Both the position numbers and the translations under genes were made by a program. Below the pieces are notes generated by a model, which was not told where the DNA came from, searched no databases, and worked only from the letters and a program-made list of their open reading frames with translations. From Cellulomonas sp. RIT-PI-Y (GTDB taxonomy: Bacteria; Actinomycetota; Actinomycetes; Actinomycetales; Cellulomonadaceae), in the NCBI RefSeq assembly GCF_025642745.1, contig NZ_JANZKP010000006.1, forward strand, positions 1 to 64,000: 64,000 nt of DNA. The letters are read 5' to 3'. Numbering within the stretch: position 1 is the stretch's first letter; every line of letters starts with the position of its first letter. Of this stretch, positions 17,096 to 25,368 are shown piece after piece.

Positions 17096-19459
17096 TCACA
17101 CCGGCACCCGCACCGGCTTCCCGGCGGCCAGCTCGACGCGCCAGAGCCGGTGCCGCCACCGGACCTCGCACGGTCCCGCCGAGCGCGCGGACAGCGCCGT
17201 GAGCTCGACCGCGCGCGGGACGGCCGCCGTCCACTGCAGAGCGACCGCGACGCCGGGGTGCACGATCAGACCGTGCACCTCCCCCGCCTCCGCGAGCGCC
17301 GCCGGGAGCGCCGGCAACAGGCGGATCGTCCCGTCGACACCGCTGACCAGAAGCTCGGCCACCGCCGCGGTGAGGCCGAGGTTGCCGTCGATCTGGAACG
17401 GCGGGTGGGCGGCGAACAGGTTCCGGTAGACGCCCCCGGCGTGCGGGCCTCGGGCCTCCGGTGCCGGGCGCGACGGCCCGGCCGGCTCCGGATCGTCGTC
17501 CCACGCCGCACGCAGCGCCAGGCCGAGCACCCGGCCGGCCCGTTCGCCGTCGCCCAGCCGCGCCCACAACGCCGCCTTCCAGGCCACCGACCAGCCGGTG
17601 GAGTCGTCACCGCGCCGGTCCAGGGTCGCCGCCACGGCCTCGGCGTGCTCTCCGGGCCCCTCCCCGGGATAGGCGAACACCAGAGCAGACACGTGCCGGT
17701 GCTCCGGCTCGACCTCGACCCGAGGGCCGTCCCACTCGCGCACGGTCCCGTCGTCGGCGACCACCGGTCCGGGGACCCGGGGCAGGGCGGCGTCCAGTTC
17801 GGCCAGCACCGGGTGCGACTCCCCCAGCTCGGTCGCCAGACCGCGCACGGTCGCGGCCAGCTCGTGCAGCAGCGCCCGGTCCATCCCGGATCCCCGGGTC
17901 AGCGAGGCCGGACCGCGCGGGGTGTCGAAGCGGTTCTCCGGCGAGGTCGACGGCCAGCTCGCGAGCGTGCCGTCCGGACGCTCGGTCAGCAGGTCCAGCG
18001 CACCCTGCGCGGCACCGACTGCGAGCGGCCAGAGCCGCGCACGCCAGGCGTCGTCGACCACGCCGAGTCGTCGCAGCTCGTCGAGCTGGCGCACCAGCCA
18101 CACCCCACCCATCGGCCACAGTGCCCAGGACGCGTCCCCGGCGGTCGGGCGGGTGTTCGCCCAGGCGTCGGTGTTGTGGTGCGCCACCCAGCCCCGCGCG
18201 CCGTACAACCGCCGGGCGGTGTCCGCGCCGTGCACCGCGAGCGCCTCGGCCAGCTCGAGCAGCGGCTCGGCGGTCTCGGCCAGGCCGGTGGGCCCGGCCG
18301 GCCAGTAGTTCATCTCGGTGTTGATGTTCAGGGTGTACGCGCTGGACCACGGCGGCCGCAGGTCGTCGTTCCACAGGCCCTGGAGGGTGGCGGGCAGACC
18401 ACCCGGGCGGGACGCGGCGATCAGCAGGTACCGGCCGTAGTCGGCGAGCAGCGCCAGCAGGTCCGGGTCACCGGCCAGCGGGCCGTCCGGGTGGCGCTCG
18501 GCGTGCCGCACCCGGAGATCGGTGTCGGTGCCGGAGTCCGGCCTCGGGATCCCGAGGGACAGCCCGAACCGGTCCATCAGTCCGCGGTGGTCCGCGAGGT
18601 GCCGCTCACGCAGCTCGGACCAGGTGGCGGACGCGGTCGCCGCCAGCACGGCCGTGGCCCGGTCGGCCGCGACCCCGTGCGGACAGCCGCCGATCCGGTC
18701 GAAGGTGGTCGCGGTCGCAAGTCGGAGCTCCAGGACCCGGACCCCGACCAGCCTGACCCCGTCCGCCGTGGTGACATGGGTGCCGTCGTGCCGCCAGGAG
18801 AGCGCGACCGCACCGGTCAACGGGGTCACGCCGTCGACCTGCCAGGTGAGCGCGGGCTCGTCCGGCTCGTGCCCGGGAGCGACATCCGCCGGGAGGGTCA
18901 TCCGCAGCACGGCGCCGTCCGCGTCGACCGTCAGCTCCGGTGCGCCCAGCGGGGTGGTCAGCGACAGGTCGAGGTCCACCGGGTCGTCGCTGGTCAGACG
19001 GTGCACCAGGAGGCCGTCCGGCGCGCTGAGGAAAGTGCGGTGCCGCAGGGCTCCCGCGGTGACCAGGTGCTCCCCGTCACGCAGCCGGAGTCGCCGCTCG
19101 ACCGGGGCCGCGGAGTGGTCGATCCGCAGCACCAGGTCGGCGAACGGCAGGTAGGCCTGGACGTAGTCCTGCTGCAGCGCGGACAGCGCACGTTCGGCGT
19201 CCACGATCCGCCCCTGGTCCCACAGCGCCGCGGCCTCGGCACGTGCGCGGGCGGCCTCCTCGGCGGGGAGCGTCCCACGCCGAGCGGCCGACCCCACGCC
19301 GCCGGACCAGGCGGTGCCGTCGTTCAGCTGCAGGTGCAGCCGGTCGGCGGCGGCCAGCACCATCGCTCCGGTGCGGCCGTTCCCGAGCGGGAGCCCGTCC
19401 AGCCAGCCCGCACTGGGCCGGCCGTACCGCAGCTCCCGCCCGGGGTGGTCGATCGTCAT
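17096..19459 (-). CDS. GH95 alpha-L-fucosidase (or alpha-L-galactosidase)
   Basis: 787 aa; ATG at 19459, one base after the permease stop, so transcribed with the ABC genes. GH95 signature segments are in order: LPLGNGRTGAMV (about 28-39), NINTEMNYWPAG (central barrel, with the paired Asn used to activate water), SWALWPMGGVWL, PSTSPENRF (expected general-acid Glu) and HPPFQIDGNLG near the C-terminus. Cytoplasmic, no signal peptide. GH95 enzymes are inverting 1,2-alpha-L-fucosidases; some prefer alpha-L-galactose. With GH42, GH31 and GH1 beside it, fucosylated xyloglucan side chains are the best-fitting substrate. Confidence 0.93.
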   Translation of the reverse strand: MTIDHPGRELRYGRPSAGWLDGLPLGNGRTGAMVLAAADRLHLQLNDGTAWSGGVGSAARRGTLPAEEAARARAEAAALWDQGRIVDAERALSALQQDYVQAYLPFADLVLRIDHSAAPVERRLRLRDGEHLVTAGALRHRTFLSAPDGLLVHRLTSDDPVDLDLSLTTPLGAPELTVDADGAVLRMTLPADVAPGHEPDEPALTWQVDGVTPLTGAVALSWRHDGTHVTTADGVRLVGVRVLELRLATATTFDRIGGCPHGVAADRATAVLAATASATWSELRERHLADHRGLMDRFGLSLGIPRPDSGTDTDLRVRHAERHPDGPLAGDPDLLALLADYGRYLLIAASRPGGLPATLQGLWNDDLRPPWSSAYTLNINTEMNYWPAGPTGLAETAEPLLELAEALAVHGADTARRLYGARGWVAHHNTDAWANTRPTAGDASWALWPMGGVWLVRQLDELRRLGVVDDAWRARLWPLAVGAAQGALDLLTERPDGTLASWPSTSPENRFDTPRGPASLTRGSGMDRALLHELAATVRGLATELGESHPVLAELDAALPRVPGPVVADDGTVREWDGPRVEVEPEHRHVSALVFAYPGEGPGEHAEAVAATLDRRGDDSTGWSVAWKAALWARLGDGERAGRVLGLALRAAWDDDPEPAGPSRPAPEARGPHAGGVYRNLFAAHPPFQIDGNLGLTAAVAELLVSGVDGTIRLLPALPAALAEAGEVHGLIVHPGVAVALQWTAAVPRAVELTALSARSAGPCEVRWRHRLWRVELAAGKPVRVPV

Positions 19460-19460
19460 C

Positions 19461-20387
19461 TCAGAACCGCACACCGCCCGCGGCCAGGCCGGAGCGCCAG
19501 AACCGCTGCAGGGAGATGAAGATGACGATGATCGGGATGATCGAGACCAGGGCGCCGATGATCACCAGGGTCTGCAGGCCCGGGATGGTGATCGCGGCCT
19601 GGCTCCAGCCGGACAGCCCGACCGTGACCGGCTGCAACCGGGTGTCGGTCAGCACCAGCAACGGCAGCATGTAGCTGTTCCAGGAGCCGATGAACGCGAA
19701 CAGCAGGATCGTGACCGACCCGGAGCTGAGCAGCCGGGACGCGATGGACCGGAAGATCCGCCACTCGCCGGCACCGTCCAGCCGGGCCGCCTCCAGGATC
19801 TCCCCCGGTACCGCGGACCCCGCGAACACGAAGCCCAGCATCACGCCGAACGGGTACACCAGCTGCGGCAGCAGGACGCCGAGCATGGTGTTGTTCAGCC
19901 CGATCTCGACCAGCAGGACGTAGATCGGCTGGGCGAGCACGGTCTGCGGGACCAGCATCGACCCGAGGACCGCACCCAGCACCACCGAGCGGCCCCGGAA
20001 CCGGTACACCGCCAGGGCATAGCCGGTGATCACGCAGATGAAGGTCATCAGGATCGAGCCGACACCGGAGTAGACCACCGAGTTGCCCAGCCAGCGCCAG
20101 AAGATGCCGCCGTCCCGCGCGGTGAGGTCGGCCAGGTTCTGGAACAGGTGGAAGTCCGCGAACCAGAACCCCGGGGTGGAGAACAGGTCGCCGGTGCTCT
20201 TGGTCGAGGCGACGATCAGCCAGTACACCGGCACCAGGAAGTAGACCGCCGTGACGATCATGACCGCCCAGCCGATCACCCGGGCGCCGCGGCTCGGGCG
20301 TTCGCCCTCGGCGGTGGTCCGCGGCTTCGGCGGCTTGCCGGGGGTCGTCGACGCCGGGCGTCCGCTGACGATGGTCGGGGCGGTCAT
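19461..20387 (-). CDS. Sugar ABC transporter permease, MalG/CUT1 type
   Basis: 308 aa, about six TM helices after a hydrophilic 35-residue N-terminus. The cytoplasmic EAA loop reads EILEAARLDGAGEWRIF, the contact site for the transport ATPase. ATG at 20387 overlaps the upstream permease stop (ATGA). Forms a heterodimer with the next permease and works with the lipoprotein binding protein upstream. No ATPase gene is in the locus; CUT1 systems of actinobacteria usually share one (MsiK) encoded elsewhere. Confidence 0.93.
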   Translation of the reverse strand: MTAPTIVSGRPASTTPGKPPKPRTTAEGERPSRGARVIGWAVMIVTAVYFLVPVYWLIVASTKSTGDLFSTPGFWFADFHLFQNLADLTARDGGIFWRWLGNSVVYSGVGSILMTFICVITGYALAVYRFRGRSVVLGAVLGSMLVPQTVLAQPIYVLLVEIGLNNTMLGVLLPQLVYPFGVMLGFVFAGSAVPGEILEAARLDGAGEWRIFRSIASRLLSSGSVTILLFAFIGSWNSYMLPLLVLTDTRLQPVTVGLSGWSQAAITIPGLQTLVIIGALVSIIPIIVIFISLQRFWRSGLAAGGVRF

Positions 20388-21331
20388 CGCGCACCGCCCT
20401 TCTTCCGGTTGGAGGCGGCGGACAGCACGATCGACAGGACCATGGTCGCGATGCCCAGCAGCACCGCCATCGCGGAGCCGAGGTTGAGGTTCCCGCCCAG
20501 GGTGGTGGTCTGGTAGATCGCCATGTTCGGCGTGTAGGAGCCGGAGATGTTCGAGGTGATCGACCGCAGGGTCATCGGCTCGTTGAACAGCTGCAGCGTC
20601 CCGATGATCGAGAACAGCGTGGTGAGCAGCACGGCGGGCATGATCATCGGCACCTTGATCTGCAGCGCCAGCCGCAGCTCGTTCGCCCCGTCGATCCGGG
20701 CGGCCTCGTACATCTCCCGGGGCACGGTCTGCAGCGAGCTGAAGATGATGATCATGTTGACGCCGGTGACCGACCAGATCACCACGTTCACCAGCGACCA
20801 CATCACGGTGCCGGGCGCCAGGAACTGCGGGTCGACGCCCATGCCGCGCAGCAGCTCGACGATCGGGCTGACCTTCGGCTGGTACAGGAAACCCCAGATC
20901 AGCGCCGCGACCACCGACGGCACCGCGTACGGCAGGAACACCGACAGCTGGAAGAACTTCTTCCCGCGCACCATCGCGGAGTCGAACAGCAGGGCGAGCG
21001 CCAGCGCGATCAGCAGCATCACCGGCACCTGCACCGCGCCGAACAGCAGCACCCGGCCGAAGGAGCGCAGGAACTCGGAGTTCCCGAACGCCTGCACGTA
21101 GTTGTCCAGACCGACGAACGCCTCCTCACCGCCGCCGAAGCCGAGCCCGGAGCGCTGCACCGCGAAGAAGCTCTTGTAGACCGCGATCACGATCGGCAGC
21201 ACCAGGAAGACCACGAACAGCGCGACGAACGGCGCGATGAACACGTAGGGAGCGGCCCGCAGCCCCCCGCTGAGCCGACCGCGCGAGCGGCCGGGGCGGG
21301 GGGCCACGGTGGCCGGGGAGGCCGAGGTCAC
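20384..21331 (-). CDS. Sugar ABC transporter permease, MalF/CUT1 type
   Basis: 315 aa, six predicted TM helices starting with APYVFIAPFVALFVVFLV. EAA motif: REMYEAARIDGANELRLA. The GTG start overlaps the stop of the binding-protein gene (GTGA). Gene order binding protein-MalF-MalG is canonical for oligosaccharide importers. Lies in the same transcription unit as the GH95 enzyme. Confidence 0.93.
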   Translation of the reverse strand: MTSASPATVAPRPGRSRGRLSGGLRAAPYVFIAPFVALFVVFLVLPIVIAVYKSFFAVQRSGLGFGGGEEAFVGLDNYVQAFGNSEFLRSFGRVLLFGAVQVPVMLLIALALALLFDSAMVRGKKFFQLSVFLPYAVPSVVAALIWGFLYQPKVSPIVELLRGMGVDPQFLAPGTVMWSLVNVVIWSVTGVNMIIIFSSLQTVPREMYEAARIDGANELRLALQIKVPMIMPAVLLTTLFSIIGTLQLFNEPMTLRSITSNISGSYTPNMAIYQTTTLGGNLNLGSAMAVLLGIATMVLSIVLSAASNRKKGGAR

Positions 21332-22632
21332 TCCCGCACCTCGAGGCCCATGTCCTTCAGGTCCTTCACCGTCTTGGCCTGGACCTGGTCCAGCGCCTCG
21401 GCGAAGGTGAGCCGGCCGTTGGCGACCTGGGCGAAGGCGTCCTTCAGCGCGTCCTGCGTCAGGTCGAAGGTCGGGCCGTCCACCCAGGAGTCCGGCACCG
21501 TCGCGGCGGCGTCGGCGAAGGTCTGGTTCGCGACCGCCCCGCCGAAGTACTCGTCCTCGACCAGCAGGTTGCTGTTCTCCTGGCCCACGTAGGCCGAGGG
21601 GAACACACCCCCGTCGATCAGGTGCGTGGTGCCCTCCTCGCTGGCGTTCAGCCAGCTGATGAACTCGACCGCCTGCTCGACGTGCTCGGTGCCGCGCGGC
21701 ACCACGTTCACCGAGCCGCCGGACTCACCGGCCGCGTCGGAGCCGCTGAACGTCGGGGTCGGGGCGATCCCCCACTGGCCGGACAGGTCCGCGGCGCTCT
21801 CCTTGAGCAGAGCCGGGAACCAGGCGCCGTAGTTGATCGTGGCGATGGTGCCGTCGTTGACCTCGGCCCAGTACTCCGGGGTCCACATCTCGACGACCTT
21901 CACCAGGTCCTCGTCCAGCAGGGTCTGCCACACGTCGGCGACCGCCATGCTCGCGTCGTCGTTGACGGTGACCTGCCACGAGTCGCCGTCGATGCCGTAC
22001 CACGACCCGGAGTTCTGCCACACGGACTGGATCCAGAACCCGGCCTCGTTCGGGGAGAACTGGGCGATGTACACGTCGGGGTCGGCGGCGTGCAGCGCGC
22101 GGGCCGCGTCCAGGTACTCGTCCCAGGTGGTCGGCACGTCGATGCCGTACTGCTGGAACAGGTCGGTCCGGTACAGCAGGCCGGAGGGACCGGAGTCCTG
22201 CGGGACCGCGTAGACCGCCGAGTCGAAGACCACGGTGCCCCAGGAGGACGGCGTGAACTGGTCCTCCAGGTCACCGGCGTACTCGGTGATGTCGGTCAGC
22301 CGGTCGTTGACGATGTGGCCCGGCAGCGAGTGGCTGGACATCTGCACGATGTCCGGGGCGGTGCCGGCGTCGATCGCGGCGGGGATCTTGTCGCCGTCGT
22401 CGCCGGTCATCCGGAAGAAGTCGATCTGGATGTCGGGGTTCGCCGCGTTCCACTCGGCGACGGTGTCCTCCAGTCCGGGGACCCAGCCCCAGAACTCGAG
22501 GGTGACCGGCTCGCCGTCGCTGCCCGATCCGCTGCCGCCGTCGCCGCCGCCCGAGCAGGCCGTCACGGCCAGGCTCAGCACTCCGACAGTCGCCGCAGCC
22601 GCGAACAGCCGCTTCTTGTTCCCACTGGCCAT
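21328..22632 (-). CDS. Sugar ABC transporter substrate-binding lipoprotein
   Basis: 434 aa. Lipoprotein signal with basic NKKR, hydrophobic core and lipobox VTAC (Cys26), then a Gly/Ser linker and a CUT1 extracellular binding domain (EPVTLEFWGWVPG; PDIVQMSSHSLPGH). Anchored outside the membrane, it would capture oligosaccharides for the two permeases. First gene of the unit ending with GH95; SD AGAGGAA upstream of the ATG. Two operator-like sites and a promoter lie upstream. The ligand is inferred as xyloglucan oligosaccharides from the enzymes. Confidence 0.92.
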   Translation of the reverse strand: MASGNKKRLFAAAATVGVLSLAVTACSGGGDGGSGSGSDGEPVTLEFWGWVPGLEDTVAEWNAANPDIQIDFFRMTGDDGDKIPAAIDAGTAPDIVQMSSHSLPGHIVNDRLTDITEYAGDLEDQFTPSSWGTVVFDSAVYAVPQDSGPSGLLYRTDLFQQYGIDVPTTWDEYLDAARALHAADPDVYIAQFSPNEAGFWIQSVWQNSGSWYGIDGDSWQVTVNDDASMAVADVWQTLLDEDLVKVVEMWTPEYWAEVNDGTIATINYGAWFPALLKESAADLSGQWGIAPTPTFSGSDAAGESGGSVNVVPRGTEHVEQAVEFISWLNASEEGTTHLIDGGVFPSAYVGQENSNLLVEDEYFGGAVANQTFADAAATVPDSWVDGPTFDLTQDALKDAFAQVANGRLTFAEALDQVQAKTVKDLKDMGLEVRE

Positions 22633-22709
22633 CGTTGGCGTTCCTCTCTGAAGCCACCGCTCGGGTGGACCCGGTGGGCAGCCGGGGCGCTGCTCACCTG
22701 TGCGATCGG

Positions 22710-22723
22710 TTGAAGCGCTTCGA
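22710..22723. promoter_or_regulatory. LacI-type operator, proximal, upstream of first binding protein
   Basis: TTGAAGCGCTTCGA, one base from the perfect palindrome, 78 bp upstream of the ATG. Confidence 0.7.
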
Positions 22724-22886
22724 CCTCGACGAGGGCGGTGGCCGCCGCGGATCCGTGGACAGGCGTCCGGGATCGTTGTGCGGAAATGTGCGACTCAGAG
22801 CGTCGGACGGGAGCAGTCCTCGCAGCGTGCCGGGTGGCCCGATGCGACAGAACTGCGCCCTCGGAGGTCTCCATTGCCCTGGATTG

Positions 22887-22900
22887 CGCAAGCGCTTCGA
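22887..22900. promoter_or_regulatory. LacI-type operator at the promoter of first binding protein
   Basis: CGCAAGCGCTTCGA: one perfect half-site and core, with the other arm degenerate. It lies 17 bp downstream of the -10 box, overlapping the expected early transcribed region. Confidence 0.6.
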
Positions 22901-22916
22901 CGGTCTCGCTGGTGTG

Positions 22917-22946
22917 ACCATACGGGCTGTGCGACAGCTGTGACAA
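22917..22946 (-). promoter_or_regulatory. Promoter for the first transporter-GH95 unit
   Basis: On the minus strand, -35 TTGTCA (22946-22941), 18-bp spacer, -10 TATGGT (22922-22917). The transcript would have a leader of about 275 nt containing both operators. Confidence 0.6.
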
Positions 22947-23195
22947 GTCCCTGCGATCAACCCCGCACACGACCGCGCAACACCGGACATGGCCGGCGCG
23001 GCGTCCGGTTCCGCCGGCACGCCTCCCCCGCGCGGTCACGCCGACCCACGCCCGCGTGCCCACCTCCACCTCAGCGCGGGCCCCGACCACCCCGCCAGTT
23101 CGGCACCTCCGCCCCACCACGGCACCCACGCCACCGCACTCGCGGCACGCGTCGACGAACTCGGCACTGTGCGCCCGATCTGCCCCGGTGAAGTG

Positions 23196-23281
23196 CCGAT
23201 TTCGGGGCGGGCTGCCGACCTCGAAGCGAACTGCCGAATTCGGAGCAAGCTGCCGACCTCGGGGCGGGCTGCCGACCTCGA
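23196..23281. repeat. 19-bp-period palindrome array (5 units)
   Basis: CCGAttTCGG 23196, CCGAccTCGA 23215, CCGAatTCGG 23234, CCGAccTCGG 23253 and CCGAccTCGA 23272: start-to-start distance is 19 bp every time, with a semi-conserved GGGCGGGCTG-type linker. It is in the opposite orientation to the array at 12340-12387. Confidence 0.85.
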
Positions 23282-23322
23282 CAGCAGGTGACGGGGCGAG
23301 CACCCCGGGCAGGCAGCGCGAC

Positions 23323-23351
23323 GGGGCGGGCACGTGATCCGTGCCCGCCCC
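23323..23351 (-). terminator. Terminator downstream of the second transporter
   Basis: Perfect 12-bp inverted repeat (23323-23334 against 23340-23351) with a TGATC loop, about 70 nt after the MalG-type stop at 23422. Confidence 0.78.
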
Positions 23352-23421
23352 GTGGCGGTCGACCGGGTGGCAGGCCCGGCCGGTTGCGGCGCATCCCCCG
23401 AGGCGCCGGCCCGATGTCAGC

Positions 23422-24339
23422 TCACTTCACCGCACCCGCCGTGATGCCACGGGTCAGGGTCCGCTGGAACAGGATGAAGAAGATGATCGCCGGGATCATC
23501 GACACCAGGGCACCGGCGTTGGTGGTCGGCGCGTCCATCATCCGGTCGCCCTGGAGCGAGGCCAGCGCCACCGGGATGGTCTGGGTGGCGTTGGTGGTCA
23601 GCATGACCAGCGGGATGAAGAACTCGTTCCAGGTCCAGATGAAGAAGAAGATCACCAGCACCGACATGGTCGGCCGGACCACCGGGAACACCACGCTCCA
23701 CAGGGTCCGCCAGCGACCGGCGCCGTCCAGCGCGGAGGCTTCCAGCAGCGCCTTCGGGAAGGTGCCGAGCACGGAGGACAGCAGGTAGGTGCCGAATGCC
23801 GCCTGGATCACGGTGAAGATGAGGATGATCGACCACTGGTTGTTGCTCAGCCCGACCTTCTGCGCCATCTGGAACAGCGGGTAGACCAGCACCTCCTGCG
23901 GCAGCATGTTCGCCAGCAGGAACAGGGTGACGATCGACATCCGGCCCTTGATCTTGCCCACGCCGAGCGCGTAGGCGCTGAGCAGGGAGACGAACACCGC
24001 GAAGATCGCGACGGTGCCGGAGATCCACACCGAGTTGACCAGCTTCTGCGGGAAGTTGACCCGCTCCCAGAAGTTGACCAGTCCGTCGGTGTACACCTCC
24101 TTCGGGATGCTCAGCGGGCCGTTGGTGGAGTAGTCGGCGGGCGACTTGAAGGCGTTGAGCACCATGATGACGAACGGGATCATCATCGCCACGGCGACGA
24201 CGATCGCCGCGGCCAGCACGAACCAGCGGGCCGCGCCGCGCCGGTGCCGGCGGTCGGTGTCGGTGGCCTTGGCCTTGCGCGGGGGCTTGCCCGTGCCGAC
24301 CGAACCGGAGCTCGGCAGGGTCTCGATCTGGGTGGCCAT
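23422..24339 (-). CDS. Sugar ABC transporter permease, MalG type (second system)
   Basis: 305 aa. A charged cytoplasmic N-terminus (about 1-38) is followed by six TM helices; EAA loop ALLEASALDGAGRWRTLW. ATG at 24339 shares a base with the stop of the partner permease (TGATG), with GAGGAGG before it. Last gene of the lacI-binding protein-MalF-MalG unit. It belongs to CUT1 but is clearly different in sequence from the MalG-type permease of the first system, so this is not a recent duplication. Confidence 0.93.
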   Translation of the reverse strand: MATQIETLPSSGSVGTGKPPRKAKATDTDRRHRRGAARWFVLAAAIVVAVAMMIPFVIMVLNAFKSPADYSTNGPLSIPKEVYTDGLVNFWERVNFPQKLVNSVWISGTVAIFAVFVSLLSAYALGVGKIKGRMSIVTLFLLANMLPQEVLVYPLFQMAQKVGLSNNQWSIILIFTVIQAAFGTYLLSSVLGTFPKALLEASALDGAGRWRTLWSVVFPVVRPTMSVLVIFFFIWTWNEFFIPLVMLTTNATQTIPVALASLQGDRMMDAPTTNAGALVSMIPAIIFFILFQRTLTRGITAGAVK

Positions 24340-25274
24340 CAGTGCCCCTCCTCCTCGCGGCGGGCGCTGCGTGCCTGCAGCACCATGATCACGACGGCGA
24401 CCAGGATGATCAGCAGCGTCAGGACGTTGGCGATCGCGGCGCCGTAGCCGACCTTCGACTTGTCGAAGAAGTTCAGGTACGAGTAGTAGCTCGGCACCAG
24501 GGTCGAGCTCTCCGGGCCCCCGCGGGTCAGCACGTAGATCGGCCCGAACACCTTCAGCGCCGCGACCGTGCAGGTCAGCGTGATGACGAACGTCTCCGGC
24601 TTGATCTGCGGGACGGTGATCGCCCGGAACCGGTGCCACCAGCCCGCGCCGTCCAGCTCGGCCGCCTCGTAGAGCTCGGGGTCGACCCGCTGCAGCGCGG
24701 ACATGAAGATGACGACCGGGTAGCCGATCTGGATCCAGATCAGCACCAGCATCACGCTGGGCAGCGCGGTGTCGGTCGAGCCCAGCCAGTTCGGCGGGTT
24801 GTCGATGCCGATCCCGCGCAGGACCACGTTGACCGCACCGGTCTGGGAGTTCAGGATCCAGTTCCACAGCACACCGGCGACGGCGACCGGGAGGATCTGC
24901 GGCAGGTAGTACAGCGCGCGCAGGGTCGAGGCGACCCGCGGTCCGAACCGCTTGCCGAGCACGTCGAACAGCACGGTGGCGAGCAGCAGACCGACGACGG
25001 TCGGGACGATCACCATCGCGCCGATCATGGCGATCGAGTTCTTGAACGAGGTCCAGAACTGCTCGTCCTGCAGCAGGTCGGCGTAGTTGCCCAGGCCGTA
25101 CCAGCGCATCGGGGCGTTGCCGCCCTTCCACTTGTGCAGGGAGTAGTAGATGTTCATCCCGAACGGGATCAGGACGATGACGATGAAGCCGATCAGGCCG
25201 GGCAGCAGGTAGGGCACGTAGCCCCACCTGGCGCGGTTCTTCCGTCGGCGCGGGGTGGTGGTGGTCGTGGACAT
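24339..25274 (-). CDS. Sugar ABC transporter permease, MalF type (second system)
   Basis: 311 aa, six TM helices beginning at YVPYLLPGLIGFIVIVLIPFG; EAA motif ELYEAAELDGAGWWHRFR. ATG at 25274. Separated from the binding-protein gene by 94 bp carrying a strong hairpin, which would lower permease expression relative to the binding protein. Needs an ATPase encoded elsewhere. Confidence 0.93.
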   Translation of the reverse strand: MSTTTTTPRRRKNRARWGYVPYLLPGLIGFIVIVLIPFGMNIYYSLHKWKGGNAPMRWYGLGNYADLLQDEQFWTSFKNSIAMIGAMVIVPTVVGLLLATVLFDVLGKRFGPRVASTLRALYYLPQILPVAVAGVLWNWILNSQTGAVNVVLRGIGIDNPPNWLGSTDTALPSVMLVLIWIQIGYPVVIFMSALQRVDPELYEAAELDGAGWWHRFRAITVPQIKPETFVITLTCTVAALKVFGPIYVLTRGGPESSTLVPSYYSYLNFFDKSKVGYGAAIANVLTLLIILVAVVIMVLQARSARREEEGH

Positions 25275-25322
25275 CAGGGGGCCGCTCTCCTCGCAGGTCT
25301 CCGCGGTTCGGGGGATGGGAGG

Positions 25323-25362
25323 GCGCCGGTCCCGCCGCCGGTGACGACGGCGGGACCGGCGC
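25323..25362 (-). terminator. Intra-operon hairpin between binding protein and permeases
   Basis: Perfect 15-bp inverted repeat (25323-25337 against 25348-25362), 10-nt loop, 6 nt after the binding-protein stop. Such hairpins between binding protein and permease genes usually act as partial terminators or mRNA 3'-end stabilisers, giving excess binding protein. Confidence 0.75.
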
Positions 25363-25368
25363 GGAGGA

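Larger units (their letters stand above)
22633..23421. other. 789-bp regulatory and repeat region between the two transporter units
   Basis: From the binding-protein gene outward: operator (22710-22723), operator (22887-22900), promoter (22917-22946), a GC-rich stretch with no credible gene (about 22950-23190), the 5-unit 19-bp array (23196-23281) and a terminator for the second transporter (23323-23351). Open frames here are Arg/Pro-rich readings of high-GC DNA. Confidence 0.7.

Noticed and set aside
17917-17935. GTCGAAGCGGTTCTC inside GH95 as an operator
   Set aside because: Coding position, one half-site only, and no promoter nearby.
15005-19519. Plus-strand open frames opposite GH42 and GH95
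   Set aside because: No SD, no domains, and both glycosidases are complete with catalytic residues.
23155-23281. CRISPR array
   Set aside because: The 19-bp period leaves no room for spacers; units are degenerate short dyads and no cas gene is present.
22575-23333. 252-codon minus-strand frame in the 22.6-23.4 kb gap with repeated EVGSPPR-like units
   Set aside because: The protein repeat is just the 19-bp DNA array read in one frame; no SD or conserved domain.
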